From Pithys albifrons albifrons (lineage: Eukaryota; Chordata; Aves; Passeriformes; Thamnophilidae), in assembly GCF_047495875.1 (NCBI RefSeq), contig NC_092458.1, positions 106,704,227 through 106,768,226 of the forward strand: a stretch of DNA of 64,000 nucleotides, in the 5' to 3' direction. This document shows, piece after piece, positions 25,107 through 37,100 of the stretch. Both the position numbers and the translations under genes were made by a program. Position 1 is the stretch's first letter, and every line of letters starts with the position of its first letter. The notes under the pieces were generated by a model, which was not told the DNA's origin, did not search any database, and saw only the letters and a program-made list of their open reading frames with translations.

Positions 25107-28100
25107 TATATAAACACTAATAATCTATTAAGAATTTTTTTCCCTTGTGGATGTGGAAAGGATTGCTGTATTTGATCACTTTAACCTACATTATTCAGTA
25201 GCTCCTGCCCTTAACTGTTACTTTCAAGTAATAGTTACTTAATGTATTATATACTACTATAAGCAGTATATTGTATACTAGCATAAGAATGCCATCTCTA
25301 TCAATAGGAATAGTATTAATTTTCATTTTTTGAGTATGTTTTTCTTTGTAACCATTCTGAGATTTATCAGTGCTAATGTTTTAGCTGTTATTTCAGTGCT
25401 TAGTTTGTATCTAGTGCTGCTTCCTTTCTCGTGAAAACTTATTTAATATATTAGTATATTAGCACTGTAAAGAGCAATCCATCAAATTACCTATTTAGTC
25501 ATGTTACTTAAAATAAGTATTCCCCCTTACCTAACTTCCACTTAAAAATTGCTGTGCTTTATACTATAGGTAGCTCACAAAAAGCATAACAATGCATAAT
25601 AATGAGTCATAATTTGCAACTCTTGTCTCTAGAAAAGTCTCTGGTGTGGTGCTAGACTAGGGGCTGCACTGGATGCTGCTGAGAAGTCAAGTCAGCAATG
25701 CTGGGAGACATGGTCGGTCACAAGACAATTTTTCAACTGTTTCTCGTTAATACCACTACCAGTGGAACTATCTGTGTTTGCTCCCAAGAGAATGTTTTCA
25801 TCAATAGCATCTTTAGCAAATACAATTTTAGTTACAAATGGGATCCAGGTGGGAAGAGAGTTCATTAGATCAAGTTCTGCCATCTTTATCCCTTTTTCTC
25901 TGCAGCACAGAGGTACATTCTCCACAAAATAAGGCTTATGCTTAAAGAATGTGCACGTTGTGTAGTCAGAATCAGCAGCTGGAAAATGGCAGCATTAAGG
26001 TTGAGTGGGCAGCCTGTACTTGGATGGTCTGTAAAATGCTCGGCTGGTCCTTTATATGCCATGTGTGTGCTAGTGTGAGCACAGCTGTGTAGGGAGCCAG
26101 GTGGGCAGAGGACAGCCCAGCTCTCTGCAACTTGCTGTCCCTGAGAAATTCTAGCTATGAAGACCACTTTCATCAGATGGGTAGAAATGAGTTACTGTCC
26201 AACTTCACAGATGTTACATTGTCATGATGGTTGTGGTTTGGGTACTGCTGTAGGTTTGGAGTTGTGTGTGACTGCACTCACTGCTTCTGATGCTCCTAGG
26301 GACAGCTTGTTTGGAAAGTTTTCACTGGACTATTGTGGCCCTGGAAGAAAGCTGTTAATTTGTATTTTTGGCTTTTGGCTTCTACTTTTGGCAGAGCCAC
26401 ACAACGTGTCCCATACTTGGCAGCAACAACTGTGTGGCTTGAAAGCTTTCATTGCGTCTTTGAATCACCCTGCTCAGCTGAAATATTGCAATAGGAGTTC
26501 TTTGTTTTTGTTTTGGGGGTTTTCACAACACATGGTGTTTGGAAAACCTGTAATATATTTTTGTCTTATTACACTTTGGAGAAGCTTAAGAAACTGCGGG
26601 TGCTGCACGATCAGCTGTGCATACCATGAAAATACATCTTAGTGTTTTCTCCTGGGCTAACATGTAAACATGTGAACTACTTAAACTGGTCTCTTCTAAT
26701 CCCTCTTCCTGCTAACTCTGGGGTAAATTGGAAAATTTTCTAGGAAACACAGTTTAGGACCCAGTACTGCAATAAGTGTGTAATAGGGTAAGTGACTAAA
26801 CTTCATTTGCTTTTTTTAAAGCCACACCTGGCTGCCTGTATGGCATCCTGCCAATTCAAAGGCTGCAAAAAGGATACCTTTCTTCAGAAAGATCAATGGA
26901 CCCACATGTGTGGGTCTGCTCAGTCTCCCTTTGCCAGAGTCCCTGATGTGGTGGAGAAGGTGCCTGGGGTGGTGTGCCCCCTGTGGCCGAGGTGGCTGAG
27001 CCCCTGGGGCAGAGCACACCCTGAGGCTGCTGCTGAGTAATCACAGGGGTGCTCCTGACATCCAGGTGCTGCAGGAACACTGTGGCCCTCTGTCCAGGCG
27101 TAACAAATGCCTTGAAAACCTTGGCACGTCTGTGGAAAAGCATCGGTACGGGGCAAGTTCCTCCTCTGCTGATACAGAAGGCACCATTATTAATATTACT
27201 GAAAGTTAACGCCTTAAAATTGTTAGAGCCTTCTAACAAGGAGGGAGTTTCGTGAGAAGAGCTGTGGTTCTTGGGAGTCAGGGAGGGACCTATTTCAGTG
27301 GTAGGTGGAGGGTAGTGTTTACAGCAGTTCTGACACAACTGCCAAAGTTGTGTCCTTCTTCAGTAAACTTCGGTGTCTTTTGTTACTGTGTAACAGATTA
27401 TAGTGCTTAAAAAATTACTGTACCAAACCAAACTAAATGAAGCCCTTAGTGCTCAACCAGAGAAGAATCACAACACCCTCTGCTGGTGCGAGTGACTCCT
27501 CATCTCCTCAAGGACTTGCCTGGCAGATATCCTAGAAATAGTAAAAGACAGTTCTGAAGTGTGATGCTGGCTCTTTTCAATTAAACTGAGGGTGTTTTAA
27601 CCCATTATTTCCCCCCGTGCCCTGTAGAAATTTTTGTCAGTTTGGTCTGACCAATAACATTCCACCACTAAAACAGATGGAGGGAGGGTGGTGATGGTTT
27701 TTTTTTCTTTGCTTTAAGATGTAGGAATCTATGTTGCTTTCTAACTAAACGCACAGAAGGCTACCTCTAGTTGGCAACTCTTGCTGGAGGTGAAGTTGGA
27801 GAATCTTTGTGCAAATATGTTTCTGAAGAATGTGCCCATCGCTTCAGTGTGCTGATAGTTGCATTCTAATAGTGCTGCCAAATCCATTGGATAAACCTGT
27901 GGTTTCATAGAGCAACCATGTGTTTCTAGGGCCTTTCCTAGAGGTTATCTCTGCATGTTTGCTAAAGTTTTTAGAAAACCTCTGTGTCACTGGTGAGATG
28001 ATTAGCAGTCACAGACAGACAGGTTGCTTGGTTAGTTCTTTTTGTTTCCCAGCCCACAGAGTCATGCTCTCAAACTCTTGTAGGCCCATTGCATGTTAAT

Positions 28101-28420
28101 ATCCTCTGCTCTGCTTCCTTCTTGGGTCAGGATCACTGAAAAGGAGATCACAGGTTAAGATGAGAAGTGGTCCCTTTTTAATTTCTTCTCATAGCACATC
28201 AGGTGCCTGCCACAGGAACCCTCTGTGTGTTCCTGACCCTCCTCCTTACCTGCCTGGCCTTAGCATCACCACTTTCACTTGATAAAAGCATCTTCACCAG
28301 GATATTTGTGGAGGGGATGGGGGTTGAGGGACCGAGCATTTTTTCTGCAGCCAGTGAGCTGGGACCGTCCCTGCAGCGTGCTGGAAAAGGGACATTTTCA
28401 GCTGCGGGGGAGGCGAGAGA

Positions 28421-28471
28421 TGGGGATGGAGACGGAGACGGGGACGGGGATGGGGATGGCTGTGCGGGGGG
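28421..28471 (+). repeat. G-rich hexanucleotide-like repeat, G-quadruplex capable
   Basis: Variants of GGGGAY and GGAGAC repeat here. G tracts of at least four lie at 28440-28443, 28446-28449, 28452-28455 and 28466-28471, giving a canonical quadruplex pattern with loops of 2, 2 and 10 nt. The surrounding 28.2-28.85 kb is richer in G+C and CpG than the rest of the window. Confidence 0.7.
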
Positions 28472-28569
28472 AGCCGTCTGGGTGCTCGGTGTGAGTAGCA
28501 GCACCGTTCCTGGGAGTGGTGGTTTACATAATTTCGTTATGAAAGAATGCTGCTGGTTGAGCCGTGGGT

Positions 28570-28840
28570 TATAAAGTGTGTCTCCAGCACGCATGCGATG
28601 CGCTGCCTCCTGCACGGGAAGGGTTAAGAGGAGACAACATCCTGTCAAAGACCTTGTTTTTAATTTTGCCTCTCACACTGGCACAGATCCGGCTAAGAGC
28701 AGCCCAGATTAGTTCGGAAAACCTTTGAAGAGATTTAAGATGTCCTTCAGCCAGTTTGAAGGTTTTTGTCTTGCAAATCCAGTACAAGGGCGCCTGCAGG
28801 CATCTCGACCCTTGCTGTGCTGCTGATGCAGCTCAAGGTC
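28570..28840 (+). promoter_or_regulatory. Candidate regulatory patch: TATA-like, NRF1-like and ERRE motifs
   Basis: TATAAA lies at 28570-28575, an NRF1-like core ACGCATGCGA at 28589-28598, and TCAAGGTCA (an ERR/SF-1 extended half-site) at 28832-28840, just downstream of the G-quadruplex tract. ERR-alpha is reported to stimulate RIP140 expression, which makes the ERRE attractive. Each motif alone is short enough to arise by chance, so this is a weak call for an enhancer or alternative promoter. Confidence 0.3.
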
Positions 28841-28868
28841 ACACTAACCCGCCCTGTGACATTCAACA

Positions 28869-28889
28869 ACACACACACACACACACACA
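28869..28889. repeat. (AC)n microsatellite, about 10 units
   Basis: An uninterrupted run of alternating A and C. Confidence 0.9.
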
Positions 28890-29477
28890 AAATTATGCAG
28901 TGAAACTGCTTCAGCATTCAGGCAACCAACAACTTCCTCAGTTCCTGACTGAAGGAAGAAGTGTATATTTTTTTTGTCATCTTTTTTTTTTCTTTTGGCT
29001 TCGTAGATTTTTGCTGCAGGAAATAATCCAGGATTTCTGGTGTGTGTGATGACAAGGTCATTTCTTAATTAGAACACATGTAAAGAACAAAGCTAAATGG
29101 CTTCAAAACAGCTTTGTAGTTGATGGAGAGGATTTAAATTATTTAAAGAGATAGTCACCCAAGTATGATGGAAACTGAATTCTAAACACATTAACTCTTT
29201 CAGTACTCTACAGTTTCCATATGCTACTCAAAAGAAAATGTCAGACTTGCTAAACATTATTGCAACTGCTGTTAAATGAGCATTTTTACATGTATTTTTA
29301 GTTAGTGTTCCATTATGCTTTCTTTTATCAGAGTTACAAAAGCAAGATTTTTTTTTTTAAGTAAACAGTGAAATACTACTGGCTAGTGATAGAGAGATAG
29401 CCATAGGAAATTGCTTGTTGGAGATCAGTGATCTAATTTCTACTCCATCTCATATTTTGATGAATGTATTAGCATAA

Positions 29478-29493
29478 ATATATATATATATAT
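29478..29493. repeat. (AT)n microsatellite, about 8 units
   Basis: An uninterrupted run of alternating A and T, followed by a short GTGTG. Confidence 0.85.
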
Positions 29494-32014
29494 GTGTGAG
29501 TACATGTATGAATTACAGTGCAGGTGTACAGGTATTCTTTAGAACTGCCCTGGGAAAAATCTGGACTTCTATCCTCAGTGCTCAATGTGACTGCAAGGCA
29601 TAAGAACATAACGAAAGTATATTAGGGAATGGGAAATGAAAGGAGAAAATTGATAAGAAATGGCAACCTCACTTTGTGTGAAATGACTGCGAGCTGGCTG
29701 GAAAGAGAAGCATCTTGGAATTTGATTTCTGTTCCTCAGATTTGTTTCTCTGACTCAAAGCACCTAAACAGGCACTGATACTGTTGTTTCAACCATGTGT
29801 TGATGTGGCTGTATGTTAATCTTATCCTCCTGATCTTTTTCTTTACTCTGTTTTCCAGTCTTATTCTCTAAATGCCAGAGGCTGGTTAGGTGACCAGCCT
29901 TCTGTGCTTGCCTTGGGCATGCAGAGCCCCAGGTATCTGTGGGCAGGGCTCACCTGGGTGCCCTTGAAAGGACAGACCAAATGCTTGGGAGGAGAAACTT
30001 TATTTACTGTGGTCTGTAGGACCTGCCTTTTGGTGCCAGCACACAGTAACTTTCCAGGTTGTCTGCTTGACAAAGTAGTAAGGGTGAAAAAATACGTGGG
30101 AATTGCTCACCCAAAAGGAAAAGGGCAAAAAAAATCATTGAGTAGAAACTTTACTGGCAAACTTTGGGCTCTGTGTATGCTCAGAGATACACACTACATG
30201 ATCTGCGGAGAGCTGAAATGTGGAGAAATTTCCTCTGTATTTCCCCATGTAGTCAAAAGTCTCGCATTTAATTCAGTTTTAAATGTTTCAAGTGCAAATG
30301 ACTTAAGATTCACTGAGAGTTTATTACTTCTGGTTGTTTTGGTTCTTGTTTCATTTGTTTTTTCTGGGGTGAATCTTGTTCAGCTGGAATAGGAGATGCA
30401 GCAAATGTCAGATGGAGTGTATTTACTCGAGAGAGATTGTGCTGGCTCTGAGGACCTCCTTCTGAGAAAGGAGGGAACTGCATTTGCCAGGATAAAGAGG
30501 GAAGATCTGGTGTTACAACTTTTTTCCTCTTTGGGTTGCTTTTTTTTTCCTTTCCTTTTGCTATCTGGCTCAGGCAAGGCTTGTGAGAAGAAAACGACAG
30601 AGGAAAACAGACTCCATACAAGAAAGACAAGGATAAGACAAAACTGATGTGCTCTGTGAAATCTGTATGCTCCTGCCCTTGCCTGGGGTGTGCTGTGCCC
30701 TTAATATTATGGGAGACCTAAGCTCACCTGCTAGTAATTTCTAATTTACTGTCCTAATTCATCGATTTGTTATCACTAATTGTACTTCATTTACTTCTGT
30801 GTAGTTTCCAGTACCTAAAGGGTTGAAAGGTTGCTGTAATTGGCACCCGCAGCTGCTCTTTCTTTTGACAGGGGATAATTTTGCAGCCTATGCTTTGTGT
30901 GACAGCTGCCTAATTGGGCATTCTCCCCTTGTAGCAAGCCTGCCTCCTCCAGCCTCCCTGCTGACAAATGGTGGTGGATTATAGATGAGGACACGCTGAC
31001 CCATTCGACCTTGCTGAGGCAGCGGGGAGGGGCCTCCTGCTACTTGAGGGAAGCTTTGGGTCATTTAAAGGACAAGGTCATGAGCCAGGTGGGGAAATGA
31101 CATGATATCACATGACAATAGCCCGATGACACGGTCAGTATGTCAAGGACAAACTCATCAGTATTGATTAACCCTGCTTTTTCCTGGTGTCTGTGCAAAG
31201 CCACTGTTATTTCAAAAATATTTTGCTAATTTTTTCTAGGTAAAGTGCCACATGTTATTTTGGGGAGCATTGGTGCAGTGTTTTCTTCTCAATATAGATC
31301 ATTTGCAAAAGCAGTGCTGTTAAAAGCTCACTGATGGTCATTTACAGGGTTCATCTCAATGTTTTTGGTAAAATGTACATCTGCCTGTACTGCAGGGAAG
31401 ATGCCATGAAGGATGCATGACAGGGCAGAACTTCGGGGGGGGGAAATCCTGCTTTGACATTTCAGTATTTCACTTTTCACTCCTACTTGAAAGGCACATG
31501 TGTGAACCTTTATGAAAACACATGTATCCATGTATGTAGAGCTGACTGGAACATGGGAGAAGTCTGTATTTAGAGAGAGCCAAAGAGAAAAGTTAAATGT
31601 AAATTGGATGTTTACAGAAAAAGTCTTGTATTAGCTCAAGGGTGATACAGTTAAGGTAAAGTCTTGCCTATTGTAAGAACTAATACAGTATCCAGCTATG
31701 CCAGGCAATAAAAACCTGCTAAGTGGGTTTTTGAAAATATTGTGAATACAAGTGACAGTGTTTTGAGAGCATCTTTGTTTTGCATTTCTATGCTAATAAA
31801 CTTCAAGGTAAATGAACAGCTTGTTTGACATTTGCTATGTTAGACAATAATAAAATGCTTTCTTCTGGAGTAATTAGACTTGATAGATTGATTATGTTAA
31901 GAGGTAAAGATAAATATAATCAGAAAGAGAACTCTCTCGAAGGGAGTTGCTGCCTGTTTTTGAACTTTACCGCAGTCGTGGTGGTTTACCCAACACCTAT
32001 TGGTGTGTCCCACA

Positions 32015-32029
32015 TGTGTGTGTGTGTGC
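32015..32029. repeat. (TG)n microsatellite, about 7 units
   Basis: Alternating T and G, followed by ATATGCACAC, which can fold back on part of the run. Confidence 0.85.
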
Positions 32030-33038
32030 ATATGCACACCTGTGCCCAAGTATTTGCATGCACCTGCAGACACAAGCAGCATGCACAGAGTTTCTGTGAA
32101 ACCAGGAGAGGAACATTCACCAAGGAGCCCGGTTCCCTTTTCCAAGAGATCTAATTTGTTGTGGGATGCTGTTGTGTCTGAACGTCGTCAGTTCTCCGGG
32201 ATGTAATTTTACTCCCCTGAGGTAAAAAGCCGTCAGTGGTAAAGTGTGATAAATTAGTTCACTCAAGTAGATGCGCGTGCGTGTGTATGTGTTTAATTCT
32301 GACCTTGCTGTGCATGTGTTTAGCTGCTCTCAGTGCCCGAGTCAAGCCCGGTGGAGGTTTAATCCTGTGCCCTTGTACACGTATACTTGATTAGTAGTTG
32401 TGGTTATCTCAGCAGAAGACATTCTGCCCTCCTCCTTGTATTGGTCGGGACCCAGGCATTGGGGAGTCAAGTCAAAGGAAAAAGAAAAGAGATTTTGCAT
32501 TAGTATTCTATGAAAGCCTTACTGTCTGCAGAACAAATTGATTGCTACAGTGTACCTGTGCTTGGCACCACTGCTGTGAAAGAAAGGTATGGTTGTAATC
32601 TGTTTTATTGTATTACATATTGTGACACTCCAGGAATGTTTTAACATTCAGCTCTTCTGTGGCACATGCTAGAAGTCTAAGTAAAGAAAAATATATGAAT
32701 GAATGAAAAGTATGTGGGGCTGTCGTATCAGCAGCTTTGTTTACTACAGTGAACTAAGTAGCCCCTACTAATGAGACAAATTTATGTGCCAATGGCAACG
32801 TAAGGAGATGATTAACTGAATTCTCTGTATTATATTCAGTTACTCACTTCAGTGTCAGTAGTTGCTGTGTACCTACACAGATAAAATTCTAATTAATGTT
32901 TCAAGGGGGTTTTGGTTTAGCTTTTAGCGAGATGATAAATGTGAAATATACTTGAACATGGATGTGTGTGCCTCTTTAAATGAAGATGTCTTGTTTTTTA
33001 CTAGTTTTTAATCTGCTGCGCTGGTCCTACGTGTGTGT

Positions 33039-33058
33039 GGGGGTGGGTATGGGAGGGG
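33039..33058 (+). repeat. Short-loop G-quadruplex motif
   Basis: G tracts of 5, 3, 3 and 4 at 33039-33043, 33045-33047, 33051-33053 and 33055-33058 have loops of 1, 3 and 1 nt. Such short loops are typical of very stable quadruplexes. Confidence 0.75.
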
Positions 33059-33159
33059 AGGTATAAAAACCTGCGAATCTTAGATGTGCTGCTGTGATAA
33101 ACAGAGAAAGAACAAAGCTGAGGAAAAGTCTTAAGGATTTGAGTCTTCACATCTTTCAA

Positions 33160-33175
33160 CCCCCCCCCCCCCCCC
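33160..33175. repeat. Poly(C) run, 16 bp
   Basis: A C16 homopolymer (G16 on the minus strand) lies about 100 bp after the plus-strand quadruplex motif. The exact length is uncertain in any assembly. Confidence 0.85.
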
Positions 33176-34051
33176 TTTCCTAGTAATGTGTAAATATGCA
33201 CCCGTATTTTAATGAGAAATCTAGTGCTCTTCATTTTCTGAACATAGTTGCAGACTTTACATAGTTGATTCTCTGGTATTATAAATGCTCAGTTGATGTC
33301 AGTTGTGTTTGATGGGAAGTATGAAACACTCCATTAATAAAATTCAAGCTGTTTCACAGAGAGCTGTGCTTAGTCCTTCATTCTTGGCATCACTGAAATC
33401 GTGTTGGTGATTATTTGGATGTTTGCTTGTGGTCATTCAGAAACATCTGAAGTATCTGCTCTTGTCATGCAGACATTCCGGACTAATTAAGTTTAGGACA
33501 GGTGGCAGACTCCTCCTGGGCATTTAAATGTGTGTGTAAACCTAACCTAATAACTTGATGAGAAAATGAAAATCCATCTTTCCTAGTGCGTTATCACCAC
33601 GGACAAGCCACAGAGGTATTTGTGAAATCCTCTTCCCACTCTTTGTCCTGGCAAGTGAGAAGTCAATGCGTTGCTTTAAGGAAGTGAGGGACTTGGGAAC
33701 CGCTGCATGCTGAGCTGAAGTCATGCACTGTAATAGTTACTTCTGTCATGTGGCCCTGCTGATTTAAGATTAACACTTTATAGATGTGTGGTGTATTTCT
33801 ATGAGTGTATTCTTGAACTTGTATTTTACACCTTGCGAAGAGTGTGGATACAGCCTTATGCATGCGAGTTGTTGATCTTTGAGATCCTCTGACAGCTAAG
33901 AAAATTTTGAAGAACCCCAGTTAGGGAGGCTCTGTGATGTGACTGTTTGGACTCAAATAGTGACTACTCTGATTGCAACTCATTAGACAAAACTTATTTA
34001 TTCCAAAGCAAGTACTTTGTGAGTGAGCTATTCTTCCCCTTGAATTACTTC

Positions 34052-34113
34052 TAAAAACAACCCCCAAAAACAAAAGACAAAACAAAACACCCACCAAAAA
34101 CAAACAAAAAACC
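34052..34113. repeat. A/C-rich low-complexity tract
   Basis: Irregular runs such as AAAACAA, CCCCCAAAAA and CAAACAAAAAA, nearly free of T and with only a single G. Simple low-complexity sequence. Confidence 0.8.
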
Positions 34114-37100
34114 CATAAAGACATGTTGTAATGATAACAAAAGTTGGTAAAAACAGTTGCACAATTTACACAATGGATCTCAAGATGCAGGAACTTTGCC
34201 ATATTTAACTAGGTTTTGGAAGTTAATTGCAGCACTGCTGCAGAAATGGTTAAACCTTATCTTAAATTCTGGATGGACTTTTTGTAGATTTTAACCAGTT
34301 CATGGGAGAAAGTTGAATTCTGAAGAAGGTGTTAGATAAATACAGGGCAATACTGCATTTCAATGCAATTAACTTTTGTTCATAAATAATTCAACCTATG
34401 ACTTTAAATAAATGATTAGAGGAAAAGAAAATGACATGTGATTAAATCCAAGTCCTTGAAAACAGTTTACCAGTCAAGATTGCTATGATTGCTTTGGGAC
34501 TTGTTGTAATTCCACTATTGGAAAAGCCAGTTCTGAGGGTTTGTGGAGGTTTTGGTTTGGGGGTTTTTGTCATTTCTCAGTGTATCAATAGAGAGATGTG
34601 GTAGACTCCTTCAAATCATAGTTAAAAGAGGACTGATGAGTGTTGTGTTTTTTATATCTTTATTTTCTTATTGCCATGAAATGTATCTGCTTGCCTAGCA
34701 TTTTCCTGGTTTTCTTCCACCAACCCCACACCAAATGGAGAATGAAAAGATGTTTGCAGAATTAAAACTTTTACTGCTGACTTTAATGAATGAGCATAAC
34801 TGGCAGCATTAAAATCTTGATGAAATTTTTGGAATACAACTTGGCCTGGGGTAGACTGCTATATTTTGGGTGGGATGGTGGGAAAGATACCAAATGAGGG
34901 GGGAAAACCCCAAACCAAAACTAAACACAAATCCCCAACCAAGTAAGTCAGATTTTTAATAACCCTTCTTACTTACATTAGAGGCATGCAGTTGATTCCA
35001 GCATTGGTTAACTGTGTGACCACTTTTCCTCTGGAAATATGTAATCAAGTTTCAAGTAAAAGTGATGCTTGAGTGTTATCATCAATTTGGGCAGATTTTA
35101 GAGGTGAATTCCAGTTTAGGTCTGTTTTTGAGAGGTAGCTGTGCCCTGCTACCAGGCATTGTGAAATGCTTGTTCCCCATCTCCACCCGCTTTCCTTCTG
35201 TTATCATGCTCTACCATAGTAAAGCAAAGAGGAAGTGGAGGTGTTGCATAACTTCTCAGAGTAAATAGATTTTCTGTGCAGATACTGAAGGCAGCCTTAA
35301 CTGAAGCAGTGCTGTCCTTACCAGATTCCTGCTAATGCTACAGGCAGTTGTGTAATTAATGGCCTTGTGTACTGAACTGAGGCTGCTGGGAAACCTCTGG
35401 AGGGAATTATTTTGTCTATTGTGTTGGTTAACTTTCCCTGAAAATTAAGTGTGTTGGTGATACTCTGTTGGGGTTATGAGGGAGGATTTTGCAAGGCCTG
35501 ATGAAATAATCTCTGGCATCATTTTGCTGACCGCTGGACAAAGTATCTGCAGCAACGGAACCAGACTGAATGGTTGAAATGGAACTGTTAATAAAAACAT
35601 GATCAGCCTTACTTGAGGAGATGAGTGTGCTAAGATAAGAAAGTAGAAAGTTGTGCTTAAAAAGTCCTAGTGTGTTTTTAAGATGTTTTGGTTGTAAAAT
35701 CATATTGAGAATTGGGACCTGTTTTTGGTAGTAGCATTATACCTAGTGCAGTGGTTGTAAAGAATCTGGAGTAGGCAAAGATTGTTAATCTACTTTGTCT
35801 AATCTGTTCTCTTGAAGCCATTTGAAAAACCTTATTAAAAGTATACCGGCACCTTTTTTTTTCTTTGTTTGAATCTCTGTTGCTGTAATATCAACCATAG
35901 GTGGCACTGACTATTAGCAGTTAGAAGGTTTGGGATGTTTTCCCTCCTCCCAAACTTACCCCTTTAAGTGACTGGCAGCCTCCTGATCCATTTTTCTCTC
36001 ACTCTGGCAAAGAGTATGTGGCAGATATCTGCAAGTTCTACAAAGTAATAGGTATAGGAACTGAGTTGTTTATTCATTGACTTTGGTGAGTTTGGAAACA
36101 TCCAGCTTCTGAAGTTAGAATTTCAGTATGTACAAACTCATCAGGAAAAATGTTAATATTTGTTGCTGAGGGATGAATATTCTATCTATGCCTTTTGGCT
36201 TTGAATGGGGAGTTAACTCCTTTCTACAGGCTCAGTTTTAGTCACTGATGCAACTTGCAGAGGATGCTCAGTCAGGCCTGATGTAATTTAGGATTCCAGA
36301 GCCTGGGCACCACCAAGCAGTTCAGCACTTAAAAAAAAAAAGCTGTCTGTCTGGGTTTTCTTGTCATTGCAGCATCAGTTGCTTTCCTTCATTGCCCTGC
36401 TTCTTTCGTGGGCTGCTGCTGGAGTTCTGTGTTTACACTGGTGTTACTGTGGATAAAAGCACACCCTGTTTTCTGGTCCATCCAAGCAATCCAGTGCTGT
36501 AAATGTATTGCAGCTGGATTAGACTGGTAAAAGCAGGTTTTAACAGCTTTCTAAAGCAAGGAAATAAAAATGGACCTGTTTGGGAAGGAAGGGCTTAGAT
36601 ACGTGTACTGACATTTATATGTACTTCACTATGAAAGACTCCTGCTTCAGGATAAAAAAGGACTTTACTGTTCTGGGTTAGGAAAGAGACTGAAAGAGGG
36701 AGTGGATCAGAAGAGCCTCTGCTATGTAGTGGTCTTTCCTACTCCAATCAATGTAATAGTGCTTCCCTTGCTCAGTAGACTCCTTCAGCATGTTAGATTT
36801 CTGAGAAATAGGTAAAGTTGGTGGAATTATGTTTTTGATCCTAATGCCATCATTCATCAGCTCAGTACTGACACAGTTGTTTTCTTGGGGAGAACATTTT
36901 TTCAGCAGGTATACTGGAAAACCTGTATTGCCTGTACTTGACTGACACACATCTCCACCTAAGGTGATGGAAGTGCCAATAATTTTTCTTATTTTGGAAG
37001 ATAGAAGCAGTTACCGTAGTGTGCAATTCCTACTCCTTTAGTAAGAACCACTGTTTCCTCAAATTTAGTGTACCTAATTGTATTTTTTTCATCAATGGGG

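Noticed and set aside
26157..26642. 161-codon ATG-initiated frame
   Set aside because: No recognisable domain, odd composition rich in Cys, Trp and Phe, and a length compatible with chance across six frames of 64 kb.
26903..26918. Small hairpin ACCCACA-TG-TGTGGGT
   Set aside because: The 7-bp arms are short enough to be chance and nothing nearby suggests a function.
28203..28574. 123-codon frame with a signal-peptide-like N terminus and Asp-Gly repeats
   Set aside because: It starts with GTG rather than ATG, the repeat comes from the G-rich tract, and the complementary strand is equally open.
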